A stretch of DNA of 64,000 bases from an uncultured Eubacterium sp. (GCA_947178105.1 CAMWXD010000009.1:1-64000), one strand, 5' to 3'. Shown: positions 1 to 9,247, numbered from the stretch's first letter. Notes: generated by a model from the letters alone, not told the origin. Numbers and translations: made by a program.

Positions 1-40
1 ATTGCTTAATATTATGGTATATATTTTCAAAAAGTATATA

Positions 41-70
41 AGCATGGCTGTATGGCCATGCTATTCTTTT
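41..70 (+). terminator. Hairpin terminator upstream of first operon
   Basis: An 8-bp perfect stem (AGCATGGC/GCCATGCT) with a short loop is followed by T-rich sequence. It probably ends a transcript entering from the left, outside the window. Confidence 0.55.
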
Positions 71-108
71 GCCTTTTTGAAGACATAGGAAGGAATCATA
101 TATAGATG

Positions 109-154
109 AAAAGACCATGGTATCTTGTGCTTACAGGCTGCCATGGCCTTTTTT
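109..154 (+). terminator. Leader hairpin with T-run before ABC operon
   Basis: Arms AAAAGACCATGG and CCATGGCCTTTT pair with one mismatch around a 20-nt loop and end in six T. It lies directly before the ribosome site of the ABC ATPase gene. It could be a second terminator or a leader attenuator of the operon; the sequence does not decide. Confidence 0.4.
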
Positions 155-189
155 ATAATTGAATGAATCGAAAAGGAGAAAACCGAAAA

Positions 190-1194
190 ATGAATGATGT
201 AATTATCAACACAAGTAATTTAATCAAACGATACCGAAGATATAAGAAAAGGGAAGGGATCTATGGAAGCATAGCCAGCCTGTGGAAACGTGATTACGAG
301 GATAAAATTGCCATAAACCAAATAGACTTATCCGTAAACAATGGCGAATGTATAGGGCTGATAGGCCCGAACGGAGCTGGGAAAACAACATTGATTAAGA
401 TGTTGACGGGCATTATAGCACCGACAGAGGGGAGCATTGATGTAATAGGATATTATCCCAATGATTTAAAAAATGAGTTTAAGAAGCAGTATGCTGTCGT
501 GATGGGACAAAAGAGCCAGTTGTTTTTTGAACTGACAGCCAATGATACTTTGTGTCTGTTTAAAGAAATATATGAAATCCCAGAGGAAGATTTCCAGAAG
601 AATAAAAGTTATTTTGTGGAGCTTTTTGGTGTCAGGGAATTGATGGATGTTCAGGTCAGAACATTGTCATTAGGCGAGCGGATGAAGATGGAACTTATTG
701 TTTCGCTGATTCATAACCCTAAGGTGCTGTTTTTAGATGAGCCAACAATCGGCCTGGATGCTGTGGCGTCCAGACAGATCCGCAGATTTTTGAAGGAAAT
801 CAATGAAAAAAAAGGTACAACAATTATTCTAACTTCACATTACATGGAGGATATTAAGGCGTTATGCAAGAGAACGGTTGTTATCAATCATGGCAGTAAA
901 ATCTATGATGGTTTGACGGAAGAACTGTTTGAAAGATACCAGAAAAATAAAAAGATTCTTATTACTTTTCATGAACCGGTAGAAAATATTGCATTGAAAA
1001 CAAAAAACGCAACCATAGTTGAAAATCATTCGTACAAAAAGGTATATGAAGTGCCAAAGCAATTTGCCAAAGATTTGGTGGCGGAAGTTATGAAATATGA
1101 ACCAGAGGATATCGTAGTGGAGGACGAAGAAATTGGAGCCATTGTAGAACGTATTTATCAGGAAGGGAGTGAATGTCATGGGCAAATATCTTGA
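190..1194 (+). CDS. ABC-2 type exporter, ATP-binding subunit
   Basis: This is the ATPase of an ABC-2 exporter. Visible motifs are Walker A GPNGAGKTT, signature LSLGERMKME, Walker B VLFLDEPTIGLD and switch histidine TSHYMED, followed by a C-terminal extension of about 100 residues typical of these ATPases. The ORF track opens at 163, but the AAGGAG site at 173-178 is better spaced for ATG 190, giving 334 aa. The next two genes are its permeases, with overlapping coding ends, so the three form one operon. The layout of one ATPase plus two six-helix permeases of equal size matches the DUF990/ABC-2 group. The substrate cannot be read from sequence. Confidence 0.9.
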   Translation: MNDVIINTSNLIKRYRRYKKREGIYGSIASLWKRDYEDKIAINQIDLSVNNGECIGLIGPNGAGKTTLIKMLTGIIAPTEGSIDVIGYYPNDLKNEFKKQYAVVMGQKSQLFFELTANDTLCLFKEIYEIPEEDFQKNKSYFVELFGVRELMDVQVRTLSLGERMKMELIVSLIHNPKVLFLDEPTIGLDAVASRQIRRFLKEINEKKGTTIILTSHYMEDIKALCKRTVVINHGSKIYDGLTEELFERYQKNKKILITFHEPVENIALKTKNATIVENHSYKKVYEVPKQFAKDLVAEVMKYEPEDIVVEDEEIGAIVERIYQEGSECHGQIS

Positions 1195-1972
1195 GGTTAC
1201 GAAAATCTATATGAAGACGCAGCTCGTATGGCGGGCAGATGTAATATTCAATATGATTTTCACTATAACAAAAATACTTTTTGCCTATCTTCTGTGGGGC
1301 ATGGTCTATCAAAATAAAGAGGTGGTGGGACAGTTTACGTTTCATGCCATGCTGTCCTATTATATAGTTAGTTCCTTTTTATCCCAACTGGAGATGTCGG
1401 AAGGGATTAGCAGTGAAATCCATGACAGGATACGGAATGGGACATTTTCAAAATACATGGTCATACCGGTAGGGATACAGAAATACTTTATGGCAATGGA
1501 ACTGGGTATTGTATTGTTTTATATTGTATTTGATTTTATTGCAGCAGTGGTATGGATATTTGTATTCCAAATCCAGTTTGTATTTGCTACAAATGTACTG
1601 CTCATCTTGTGCGCAATGATTATGGCAATACTTGGCATGATATTTATGGTACAGCTAAATTATTTTCTGGGGCTTCTTACCTTAAAATATCAGGGAATTG
1701 GCACATTTCTGATGATTAAAAACAGCCTTGTGGCATTGGTTACAGGAAGTATTATGCCACTTGTGTTATTTCCGGAAATGATTGTAAAGATGATGCGGTT
1801 ATTACCTTTTTATTATGTTACATACCTTCCAGCTATGTTGTTTACCGGAAGGTGCAGGGAGGAAACCGTTACTGGTATTGCTGTCATTTCCTGCTGGTGT
1901 CTGCTCATGCAGCTTCTTATCCACGCTGTGTGGAAAAAATATCTTAGAAAGTATGATGGGGTGGGAATATGA
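1178..1972 (+). CDS. ABC-2 permease subunit 1
   Basis: Integral membrane protein of 264 aa with about six hydrophobic segments and no catalytic motif, of the ABC-2 permease type. The track starts at GTG 1169, but GGAAGGGA at 1161-1168 sits 9 nt before ATG 1178, which I prefer. It overlaps the ATPase gene by 17 bp and the second permease by 4 bp (ATGA), implying translational coupling. It likely forms a heterodimeric pore with the next product. Confidence 0.85.
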   Translation: MGKYLEVTKIYMKTQLVWRADVIFNMIFTITKILFAYLLWGMVYQNKEVVGQFTFHAMLSYYIVSSFLSQLEMSEGISSEIHDRIRNGTFSKYMVIPVGIQKYFMAMELGIVLFYIVFDFIAAVVWIFVFQIQFVFATNVLLILCAMIMAILGMIFMVQLNYFLGLLTLKYQGIGTFLMIKNSLVALVTGSIMPLVLFPEMIVKMMRLLPFYYVTYLPAMLFTGRCREETVTGIAVISCWCLLMQLLIHAVWKKYLRKYDGVGI

Positions 1973-2772
1973 GAAATCATGTGAAAAAATATATGCGTGT
2001 CATAAGGGAATTGTTGTATTTGAGGTTTCACAGATTAACAGTGTTTCGGCTGGATTTTTTTGCACCTTTTTTTGTGGATGGCAGCCTGTTTTTTATCCAA
2101 CTGCTGGCATTTGGGGCAATATACGCTCACGTGGACACCATTGGAGGCTGGGGAAGGGGTGAAATGATTTTATATATTGGTACTTTTTCGCTGTTAAATG
2201 CTCTTAATATGACAATTTATTTCTTCGGCGTAAACAGCATACCGTATAAAGTCAGGTCAGGCGAGTTAGATTTATACTTATCAAAACCTGTAAGCCCTTT
2301 ATTTCGTCTGACTTTTGAAAACATCAGTCTGGGCTCTGTTCCATTAGTGATTATGAGTATATGTATCATTAGCTATGGGATCCGAATGCTGCATATGACA
2401 TTGACAATGCGAGCGGTTATTGGTTATATATTCTGGGTGATTATCATGGCGGTATTATATTATGAAATGGAAGTTATTATCCGTTCTGTTTCATTATATG
2501 TTGTATCTATGGCACGTATGGAACAACTTGAGGAGGCATGTATTGATTTGTGCATGAAGCTTCCGGGGATCGCTTTTTACGGAGGATATAAGGTGATTTT
2601 CTATCTTATTTTGCCATATGGAATAATGGCAACCTTACCAGTACAAAGGATAGCAGGTGAAATGAACCTGCGGATGGGGGTTTATGGCATAGGGATTGTG
2701 CTATTATTTTCTGTCATTACTGCGGTGCTTTGGAAACAGGGCTTGAAGCATTATAACAGTGCAAGTTCATAA
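1969..2772 (+). CDS. ABC-2 permease subunit 2
   Basis: A 267-aa membrane protein with about six helices. The segment VRSGELDLYLSKPVSP is typical of DUF990-type ABC-2 permeases, which commonly carry a G-x-LD-x-YL-x-KP-like stretch after the second helix. It starts at an ATGA overlap with the preceding permease and ends the three-gene operon; a hairpin terminator follows at 2921. Confidence 0.85.
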   Translation: MRNHVKKYMRVIRELLYLRFHRLTVFRLDFFAPFFVDGSLFFIQLLAFGAIYAHVDTIGGWGRGEMILYIGTFSLLNALNMTIYFFGVNSIPYKVRSGELDLYLSKPVSPLFRLTFENISLGSVPLVIMSICIISYGIRMLHMTLTMRAVIGYIFWVIIMAVLYYEMEVIIRSVSLYVVSMARMEQLEEACIDLCMKLPGIAFYGGYKVIFYLILPYGIMATLPVQRIAGEMNLRMGVYGIGIVLLFSVITAVLWKQGLKHYNSASS

Positions 2773-2781
2773 GAATGGAGC

Positions 2782-2818
2782 AAAAACAGCAGCGATAAAA
2801 ACAGCAGCGATAAAAACG
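2782..2818 (+). repeat. 15-bp tandem repeat (AAAAACAGCAGCGAT)
   Basis: Two perfect copies and a partial third copy of AAAAACAGCAGCGAT lie just after the second permease stop. No gene uses them. The copy number may vary between strains. Confidence 0.7.
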
Positions 2819-2920
2819 GTTATGCTGAATAATATAATAAAAGAGCTTTGAGGATAGGACAGATCGATTGTATGTGAAAGAATTACTGTTGTAAAAGGCA
2901 GTAACAGCGAGAAACAACAG

Positions 2921-2962
2921 AAATCGCAATTCCTTGAAAAATCAAGGAGTTGCGATTTTCTT
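2921..2962 (+). terminator. Terminator of the ABC-2 operon
   Basis: A 16-bp stem (AATCGCAATTCCTTGA with its complement, one G-T wobble) closes a 4-nt A loop and runs into TTTTCTT. It is well placed to end transcription of the three-gene exporter operon. Confidence 0.8.
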
Positions 2963-3258
2963 ATACCTGAAACTATTTTGAGAGGATAACATCATGAAAA
3001 GGGATGGAATGCGAAGAAATTTTTGATAGAAATATTGATGGAAGTATTGATGGAAGTATTGATGGAAGTTCCTAAATGTTATTGAAAGAGAAAAAGAAGC
3101 GTTGTATAATATATCAGACTGATATATTTGGCGGAAACAATCTTGAATCAAAGCTTGAATGATGACAGCACCAACAAATAGTATTTGTTTACAGTAGAAT
3201 TTGGAATAAATACTTATCAGGCATATTTGGAATGGTTTCTTAGCGGGAGGGTTATTGC
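2963..3258. other. Non-coding gap with 12-bp tandem repeat
   Basis: No supported gene lies here; the reverse ORF at 2942-3283 owes its length to a repeat. The notable content is three perfect head-to-tail copies of TATTGATGGAAG at 3033-3068, with a degenerate fourth upstream. A GGGAGG ribosome site at the right end belongs to the next gene. Confidence 0.5.
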
Positions 3259-3738
3259 ATGTTTGGAAATTTAGGATTTTCATATATAGGATTTCTTTTT
3301 TTATTGATGTTGTTTGTTCCCAATATCATATGGTTAAAAGGAAAGCCGCAGGAATATACATCTGAAAAAGAAAATAAAATCTTGCAGTTCTTTGAAAGAT
3401 CAGGGGAAGCGTTGACCTGTTGCTGTTCATTGATATTTTCTGATTTTAATATACATAAAGCGAATCTTTGGTCTTTGTGGCTGATTGCGGCTTTCATCTT
3501 AATGATGATGTATGAAGCATGGTGGATACGTTATTTTCGGAGCGAACGCAGAGTAACAGATTTTTATAGTGACTTTTTAGGAATTCCCGTTGCCGGAGCC
3601 ACGCTGCCGGTGCTTGCATTTTTTATGTTGGGAATGTACGGAAAAGTCTTATGTATGTTAATTGCAGCGATTATCTTAGGAATCGGCCATATTGGAATAC
3701 ACATACAGCACCGATTGTGCGTTGAAAAACAGGATTGA
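3259..3738 (+). CDS. Small integral membrane protein, unknown role
   Basis: 159 aa with four predicted membrane segments: an N-terminal one at residues 5-25, a second around 73-91, and two near the C-terminus. GGGAGG lies about 9 nt before ATG 3259. I do not recognise a named family. The gene stands alone before the MarR regulator, which has its own promoter immediately downstream of this stop codon, so co-function with the exporter is not implied. Confidence 0.6.
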   Translation: MFGNLGFSYIGFLFLLMLFVPNIIWLKGKPQEYTSEKENKILQFFERSGEALTCCCSLIFSDFNIHKANLWSLWLIAAFILMMMYEAWWIRYFRSERRVTDFYSDFLGIPVAGATLPVLAFFMLGMYGKVLCMLIAAIILGIGHIGIHIQHRLCVEKQD

Positions 3739-3746
3739 AATGCCTA

Positions 3747-3788
3747 TTGACGGAACGATTGTTTCGGTGTACAATCTAACCTAGTTAG
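3747..3788 (+). promoter_or_regulatory. marR promoter with palindromic operator
   Basis: TTGACG (3747-3752), a 17-nt spacer and TACAAT (3770-3775) make a near-consensus housekeeping promoter. The palindrome CTAACCTAGTTAG (3776-3788) follows at once, over the expected start of transcription, where a bound repressor would block initiation. The reverse complement of the same 13-mer recurs before the exporter genes at 4291. Confidence 0.8.
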
Positions 3789-3809
3789 GGTTTGGAAGGA
3801 GATCAAACA

Positions 3810-4244
3810 ATGGCAACAGAAGCACAGATTGAACGAGTGCTTAAGAGATTGGAACAAGTCCATCCTGCGAACTGCTTCAAGCGTATGGATGAAGTGCAGG
3901 CAGGGATCGGTGCGGTGCTCCGCCTGCTTTATGAATCAAACGAAGCGGTGACCGCAGGTAAAATCAGCGAGGTACTCGGCGTCAGTACGGCAAGGGTGGC
4001 GGTACTTCTCAGAAAAATGGTGTCCAAAGGGCTGGTTACAAAAGAACAGGGGGTCATGGATGCCCGTATCACGATTGTCAGGCTGACCGAATTCGGTATG
4101 AAGAAATTTAAAGAAATGAAAGACGATATGTGTGAGCAGATGGGAATGGTCATTGATGCAATCGGTGAAGAACGGCTGATGGAGTTTATTGCGATCGCAG
4201 AGGAAATACAAAAAACGATCGCTCCGCCCCGATTTATAACTTGA
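3810..4244 (+). CDS. MarR-family transcriptional regulator
   Basis: 144 aa winged-helix protein. The residues AGKISEVLGVSTARVAVLLRK form the recognition region, and the wing follows in VTKEQGVMDARITIV. The ORF track opens at a TTG (3792); GGAAGGA precedes ATG 3810 with good spacing, so I use 3810. It is followed by a two-gene ABC exporter, a common pairing in which the regulator represses itself and the exporter until a drug or metabolite binds. The shared 13-bp palindrome in both promoters supports that reading. Confidence 0.88.
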   Translation: MATEAQIERVLKRLEQVHPANCFKRMDEVQAGIGAVLRLLYESNEAVTAGKISEVLGVSTARVAVLLRKMVSKGLVTKEQGVMDARITIVRLTEFGMKKFKEMKDDMCEQMGMVIDAIGEERLMEFIAIAEEIQKTIAPPRFIT

Positions 4245-4290
4245 TGGAAAAATAGTTCAGGCAGGTGCTGGAAGTATTTTTACATAAAAA

Positions 4291-4314
4291 CTAACTAGGT
4301 TAGAAATAGGTTAG
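4291..4314 (+). promoter_or_regulatory. Putative MarR operator before exporter genes
   Basis: CTAACTAGGTTAG (4291-4303) is the exact reverse complement of the palindrome in the marR promoter. A partial repeat, ATAGGTTAG, follows at 4306-4314. It lies 23-46 nt before the exporter start codon. No clear -35/-10 pair is visible upstream, although TACATA at 4281 could be a weak -10. Confidence 0.65.
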
Positions 4315-4336
4315 CAAATAAAGGAGTGACGAAGAT

Positions 4337-6094
4337 ATGTTAAAATTATTCAAAAGCTTGAAAAAAAGTGAGTGGGTGCTGGCGTTTCTTTCTTTTCTGT
4401 TTATTGTGGTACAGGTGCGGCTGGAACTTACGATGCCGGAGTATATGTCAGAGATTACGATGCTGGTACAGACAGAAGGAAACACGATGGGAGAGATCCT
4501 GTCCGCAGGCGGGAAAATGCTTTTGTGTGCATTGGGCAGCCTTGCCGCATCTGTTGTGACTGCTCTTTGTGCGGCTAAGATTGCGTCAACATTTGGAGGA
4601 ACTTTGCGGGGAAACTTATTTCGGAAAGTGCAGTCCTTTTCTATGGAGGAAATTGGGCATTTTTCTACTGCAAGCCTGATTACGCGTTCGACGAATGATA
4701 TCACGCAGATCCAGATGCTGATTGCAATGGGGCTGCAAATGCTGATAAAGGCTCCGATTACGGCGGTGTGGGCAATCTGTAAAATTGCAGACAAGGAATG
4801 GCAGTGGACGCTTACAACAGGGATTGCCGTAATTGTGCTGCTGGCTGTTGTAGGAACCTGCCTGCTGTTTGTCATACCGAAGTTTAAGAAAATACAGGTA
4901 CTGACAGATGATTTGAACCGCGTGACCCGTGAAAACCTGACAGGGCTTCGCGTTGTGCGGGCTTATAATGCAGAAGCATATCAGCAGAACAAATTTGAAC
5001 ATGCAAATCAGGCGCTTACCGGAACAAATTTATTTGCGCATCGTGCAATGTCCTTTATGATGCCGAGTATCCAGCTTATTATGAGCGGCCTGTCTCTTGC
5101 AGTCTACTGGATTGGGGCAGTTTTGCTCAATCAGGCTGGCATGGCAGGAAAAATCAGCCTGTTTTCTGATATGATGGTATTTTCCCAGTATGCAATCCAG
5201 GTCGTTATGTCTTTTATGATGTTGATTATGATTTTTATGATTTTGCCGCGTGCTTCGGTTTCTGCAAAGCGTATCCGCGAGGTACTTGATACGAAGCCGT
5301 CCATTATGGATGGAATGACGACAGAAGGTGTAAAGGGAGCCACTGGGGAAGTGGAATTTAAGAATGTATCTTTCCGTTACCCGGATGCAGAGGAATGTGT
5401 GATAAAAAATATTTCATTTACAGCAAAGAAGGGGGAAACGGTTGCACTGATCGGCTCTACAGGCTGCGGGAAAAGTACAGTCATTCATTTGATTCCGCGT
5501 TTTTACGACGCTACCGAGGGAGAAGTTCTGGTGGATGGCATCAATGTACGAAACTATACGCAGCAAAGCCTGCGCAACAAGATTGGCTATGTATCGCAAA
5601 AGGCAATATTGTTTACGGGGACGGTCAAGTCCAATGTGGCTTATGGCGATAATGGAAGAAATGATACGTCTGATGAAGATGTAAAGGCAGCAGTTGCCAC
5701 GGCGCAGGCAAGCGACTTTGTGGAAAAAATGGAGGATGGCTATGAGGGGTATGTGGCGCAGGGCGGCTCCAATTTTTCCGGCGGGCAAAAACAGAGAATA
5801 TCCATTGCCCGTGCCATTGCGAGAAAACCGGAAATCCTTATTTTCGATGATTCCTTTTCTGCTCTGGATTATAAGACGGATCGTGTGCTGCGAAAGGCAT
5901 TGGACGAGACATGCCAGGATTCGACGCGGATTATTGTGGCGCAGAGAATCGGAACAATCCGTGATGCGGATAAGATCCTTGTCCTGGATGAAGGCAGGAT
6001 TGCCGGAATGGGACGCCATGAGGAGCTTATGAAAAATTGTGAGGTATATCAGCAAATTGCACTTTCCCAGCTATCAAAGGAGGAATTGGCTTAA
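4337..6094 (+). CDS. Heterodimeric ABC exporter half-transporter 1
   Basis: 585 aa: a six-helix transmembrane domain in about residues 15-310, then a nucleotide-binding domain. Motifs are Walker A GSTGCGKST, signature FSGGQKQR and Walker B ILIFDDSFSALD. The Walker B carries D in place of the catalytic glutamate (FDDS rather than LDEA), the mark of the degenerate site in heterodimeric exporters such as the LmrCD and BmrCD types. Its partner starts within the stop codon. A role in drug or peptide export is inferred from family and from the MarR gene before it. Confidence 0.9.
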   Translation: MLKLFKSLKKSEWVLAFLSFLFIVVQVRLELTMPEYMSEITMLVQTEGNTMGEILSAGGKMLLCALGSLAASVVTALCAAKIASTFGGTLRGNLFRKVQSFSMEEIGHFSTASLITRSTNDITQIQMLIAMGLQMLIKAPITAVWAICKIADKEWQWTLTTGIAVIVLLAVVGTCLLFVIPKFKKIQVLTDDLNRVTRENLTGLRVVRAYNAEAYQQNKFEHANQALTGTNLFAHRAMSFMMPSIQLIMSGLSLAVYWIGAVLLNQAGMAGKISLFSDMMVFSQYAIQVVMSFMMLIMIFMILPRASVSAKRIREVLDTKPSIMDGMTTEGVKGATGEVEFKNVSFRYPDAEECVIKNISFTAKKGETVALIGSTGCGKSTVIHLIPRFYDATEGEVLVDGINVRNYTQQSLRNKIGYVSQKAILFTGTVKSNVAYGDNGRNDTSDEDVKAAVATAQASDFVEKMEDGYEGYVAQGGSNFSGGQKQRISIARAIARKPEILIFDDSFSALDYKTDRVLRKALDETCQDSTRIIVAQRIGTIRDADKILVLDEGRIAGMGRHEELMKNCEVYQQIALSQLSKEELA

Positions 6095-8094
6095 TGAAAA
6101 AGAAAGAATATAAGGATTTTAGCGGAACCTGGAAAAAATTGCTCGGTTATTGCCGCAAATATACGGTTGTGTTTGTAATTGCCATTGTCTGTGCAGCGTC
6201 TGGAACAGTGCTTACACTGGCTGGCCCTGATCAACTATCTGAAATGACAGATGTTATTTCAGATGGGATTGCGCCTGATACAGAAAAGCTGGAAGAAATT
6301 ATGGATATGATTTCAAAGCAAATTTCTGAAAATATGGAAACCGCAGTTTCAGCCGTATATACGGACATAGTTGTTGACGGTGTTACGATTTCAGGGCAAG
6401 ACCAGTCTGCTATGATGGATATTTTGTCTGAAACTGATATGGAGGATACAGAAGCTGCTTTGGAGGCATTTGATAAGCTTCCGGATTCTATTTATGGGTT
6501 GATCAAGCCGTCGATTGATATGGACAGGGTGTTTGATATAGGGTTTCTGCTGATTGCCTTTTATGCACTTAGTTATATCCTTTCGACCGTTCAGGGCTGG
6601 ACGATGGCGACGGTCACGCAGCGGGTTTCCAAACAGATGCGCTCAGATATTTCATGCAAGATCAACCGGCTTCCCATGTGGTTTTATAACCGTACGACTA
6701 CCGGAGATGTGCTGTCACGGGTGACAAACGATGTGGATACCATTAGCCAGTCGCTTAATCAAAGTATCGGGAATCTGATCTCAGCCGTTGTGCTCTTTTT
6801 TGGAAGCTTTTTTATGATGCTTGTTACCAATGGCTGGATGACGTTGGCGGCAGTAGCGTCCAGCCTGCTTGGGTTTGCGATTATGCTTGCCATTATGGGC
6901 AAGAGCCAGAAATACTTCACACGCCAGCAAAAGCATCTTGGCGAGCTGAATGGGCATATTGAAGAGATCTATGCCGGCCATACAGTAGTAAAAGCTTATA
7001 ATGGGGAAGCAAAAGCGCAGGAGATGTTTGATAAAATGAACAGCAATCTCTGTGAAAGCGGGTTTAAAGCCCAGGGGCTGGCGGGGCTGATGATGCCGAT
7101 TATGAGCTTTATTGGAAATTTAGGCTATGTGGCAGTCTGTGTTGTCGGCGGAGCAATGGCGTTAAATGGCCAGATCAGTTTTGGAGTGATCGTAGCATTT
7201 ATGATGTATGTCCGCTATTTTACACAGCCGCTGGCGCAGATTGCACAGGCAGTACAATCGCTGCAGTCCGCCGCAGCCGCCGGAGAGCGTGTGTTTGAAT
7301 TTCTTGAGGCGGAGGAGATGGAAGATGAGAGCGGTAAAATCGAAACACTGACAAAGACTGAGGGAAAGGTAGAATTTGAGCATGTAAGATTTGGTTATGA
7401 AGATTCCGATGTTACGGTGATTCACGATTTTTCTGCTAAGGCGCAGCCTGGACAGAAAATTGCGATTGTAGGGCCGACAGGAGCAGGAAAAACTACGATG
7501 GTAAATCTGCTGATGCGGTTCCATGAAATTCAGGGAGGGGAAATTCGGATAGATGGAATACCTACAAATCAAATGACACGGGAAGCTGTACATTCGCAGT
7601 TTTGTATGGTATTGCAGGATACATGGCTCTTTGAAGGAACTGTGCGTGAAAACCTGGTATACTGTGCAAAGAATGTCAGTGACGAGAAAATGACGGCGGC
7701 GTGCAGGGCTGTCGGATTGGATCATTTTATTCGTACACTTCCAAAAGGGTATGATACGGTGCTGAATGACCAGGTAAATCTGTCCCAGGGGCAGAAGCAG
7801 CAGCTTACGATTGCCCGCGCGATGATTGCGGATAAATCGATCCTGATTTTGGATGAGGCGACATCTTCTGTGGATACCCGTACGGAACAGATCATACAGA
7901 CAGCGATGGATCAGCTTATGGAAAATCGTACCTCATTTGTGATCGCGCATCGGCTCTCTACAATCAAAAATGCCGATTTGATACTTGTTATGAAGGACGG
8001 GGACATTATTGAAAGCGGGAGCCATGAGCAGCTTCTCCGCCAGGGCGGTTTTTATGCGGAGCTGTACAACAGCCAATTTGAGCAGGCATCGTAA
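6094..8094 (+). CDS. Heterodimeric ABC exporter half-transporter 2
   Basis: 666 aa with the same domain order as its partner but an extracellular insertion of about 80 acidic residues between the first two helices, as in LmrD/BmrD-like subunits. The nucleotide-binding domain has Walker A GPTGAGKTT, signature LSQGQKQQ and an intact Walker B with catalytic glutamate (ILILDEATSS). Together with the degenerate site of the first subunit this makes an asymmetric pair. The ATG overlaps the upstream stop by one base (TAATG), so the two are translationally coupled. Confidence 0.9.
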   Translation: MKKKEYKDFSGTWKKLLGYCRKYTVVFVIAIVCAASGTVLTLAGPDQLSEMTDVISDGIAPDTEKLEEIMDMISKQISENMETAVSAVYTDIVVDGVTISGQDQSAMMDILSETDMEDTEAALEAFDKLPDSIYGLIKPSIDMDRVFDIGFLLIAFYALSYILSTVQGWTMATVTQRVSKQMRSDISCKINRLPMWFYNRTTTGDVLSRVTNDVDTISQSLNQSIGNLISAVVLFFGSFFMMLVTNGWMTLAAVASSLLGFAIMLAIMGKSQKYFTRQQKHLGELNGHIEEIYAGHTVVKAYNGEAKAQEMFDKMNSNLCESGFKAQGLAGLMMPIMSFIGNLGYVAVCVVGGAMALNGQISFGVIVAFMMYVRYFTQPLAQIAQAVQSLQSAAAAGERVFEFLEAEEMEDESGKIETLTKTEGKVEFEHVRFGYEDSDVTVIHDFSAKAQPGQKIAIVGPTGAGKTTMVNLLMRFHEIQGGEIRIDGIPTNQMTREAVHSQFCMVLQDTWLFEGTVRENLVYCAKNVSDEKMTAACRAVGLDHFIRTLPKGYDTVLNDQVNLSQGQKQQLTIARAMIADKSILILDEATSSVDTRTEQIIQTAMDQLMENRTSFVIAHRLSTIKNADLILVMKDGDIIESGSHEQLLRQGGFYAELYNSQFEQAS

Positions 8095-8111
8095 GAAAGG
8101 AGCATGATGGC

Positions 8112-8738
8112 ATGAGGTGTAAATATCTCACGATTGAAAGGGAATACGGCAGCGGCGGGACAAAAATTGCCCGCCTGCTTGCCAGGCAGATGGGGATTTT
8201 CTGTTATGGGCAGGAAATTCTGGAGGAGGTTTCCAAGGAGAAGGATACTTCGGTCGAGAAAATCCAGTATTATGAGGAAACCGTAACGAACAGTTTTTTA
8301 TATTCAATTTATATGATTTCACAGATCACATCAGGCAAAAGCGATATGCTGACACAGGAGGGACAGATCTATGTGGCGGAACAGGCTGTGATCCGAAGGC
8401 TTGCCGCAAATAAACCGGCAATTTTTCTTGGCCACTGTGCTTCGGAAGCGCTGAAAGAATACGAAGGGGTGGTAAACGTATTTATTCGCTGTACAAATGA
8501 AGAGGCTAAAAGGCGGCGGATCGTGGATGAGTACAAGATACCAGAAGCTCAGGCAGACCTTATCCGGCGGAAATTTGACAGAAAACGTGCCAACTATTAT
8601 TCTGTAAATACCGGGAAAAAATGGGATCAGCTTAGGAATTATGATCTTGTTCTGGACAGTGGTAAACTGGGGGAGGATGCTTGTGTAAACATACTCAAAT
8701 CACTTTTACATCCTTCGGCTTTAGAGGAGGAATCTTGA
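8112..8738 (+). CDS. Cytidylate kinase-like family protein
   Basis: 208 aa of the cytidylate-kinase-like family (PF13189 type). The N-terminal REYGSGGTKIA is the nucleotide-binding loop, and later basic segments (EEAKRRR, RRKFDRKRANYY) resemble the lid and the conserved DRKRANYY stretch of the family. The substrate is not established for most members. It follows the exporter by 17 nt, behind an AAAGGAG site, and probably shares its transcript. A hairpin terminator follows. Confidence 0.8.
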   Translation: MRCKYLTIEREYGSGGTKIARLLARQMGIFCYGQEILEEVSKEKDTSVEKIQYYEETVTNSFLYSIYMISQITSGKSDMLTQEGQIYVAEQAVIRRLAANKPAIFLGHCASEALKEYEGVVNVFIRCTNEEAKRRRIVDEYKIPEAQADLIRRKFDRKRANYYSVNTGKKWDQLRNYDLVLDSGKLGEDACVNILKSLLHPSALEEES

Positions 8739-8770
8739 CAGGGCGGGGCAGAGAGATCTGCCCTGTTTGA
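8738..8770 (+). terminator. Terminator after exporter operon
   Basis: ACAGGGC pairs with GCCCTGT, with an alternative inner stem GGCAGA/TCTGCC, followed by TTTGATTG. It ends the MarR-linked exporter unit and separates it from the defence-type genes. Confidence 0.6.
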
Positions 8771-8900
8771 TTGTTTGGCAGAAGACGAATCGTTTTAGTT
8801 TTCATTTCGTTTCGGTTTTTTGGAAAGTACTTTTTTTGCAGTGAAATGCATGTTATAATATAACGATTCTATGTGTGCTTTGCAGAAAAGAAGGTAAAAA

Positions 8901-9227
8901 ATGTTAGATGATATTATGGAGCGTACGAATCAATATATAGATAGTATGCCGAATGGTTCCACCCAGGTAAATTCGACAGAGATCAATGCGATGCCTGTGC
9001 CGGATTTAGTAAGCATACAGGAAATGGGTAAAAAACTAATGGCGAGCAAGGATATGTCAGAACATAACTGTGAGATGATATTGGAGGAATATTGTGTGGA
9101 TAAAATAGATGGGGCAAGAGAATTTTTCCTAGATAAATATTTTGAGAGGAAAAGAGACGATTTCGTTGGTATCACCAAATCAGTGCGGGATATTAGGTAC
9201 ATGCAGCAAGATGTACGATTGTGTTGA
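8901..9227 (+). CDS. Unknown 108-aa protein, first gene of Septu-like operon
   Basis: Soluble 108-aa protein with acidic and basic helices and no motif I recognise. A TATAAT box lies about 42 nt upstream and AAGAAGG before ATG 8901. Its stop is 20 nt before the ATPase start codon on the same strand, and no terminator intervenes, so it is likely the first gene of a three-gene unit with the ATPase and HNH genes. Canonical Septu systems have only those two genes, so this is either an accessory part or an unrelated passenger. Confidence 0.6.
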   Translation: MLDDIMERTNQYIDSMPNGSTQVNSTEINAMPVPDLVSIQEMGKKLMASKDMSEHNCEMILEEYCVDKIDGAREFFLDKYFERKRDDFVGITKSVRDIRYMQQDVRLC

Positions 9228-9247
9228 TATTAAGTTGGAGGATTAGA

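Noticed and set aside
2942-3283. Reverse ORF of 113 aa
   Set aside because: Its length comes from the TATTGATGGAAG tandem repeat (FHQYFHQYFHQYF) and it has no ribosome site.
5414-6055. Reverse ORF of 213 aa opposite the first ABC half-transporter
   Set aside because: Lies wholly opposite a conserved nucleotide-binding domain; composition is that of a shadow frame.
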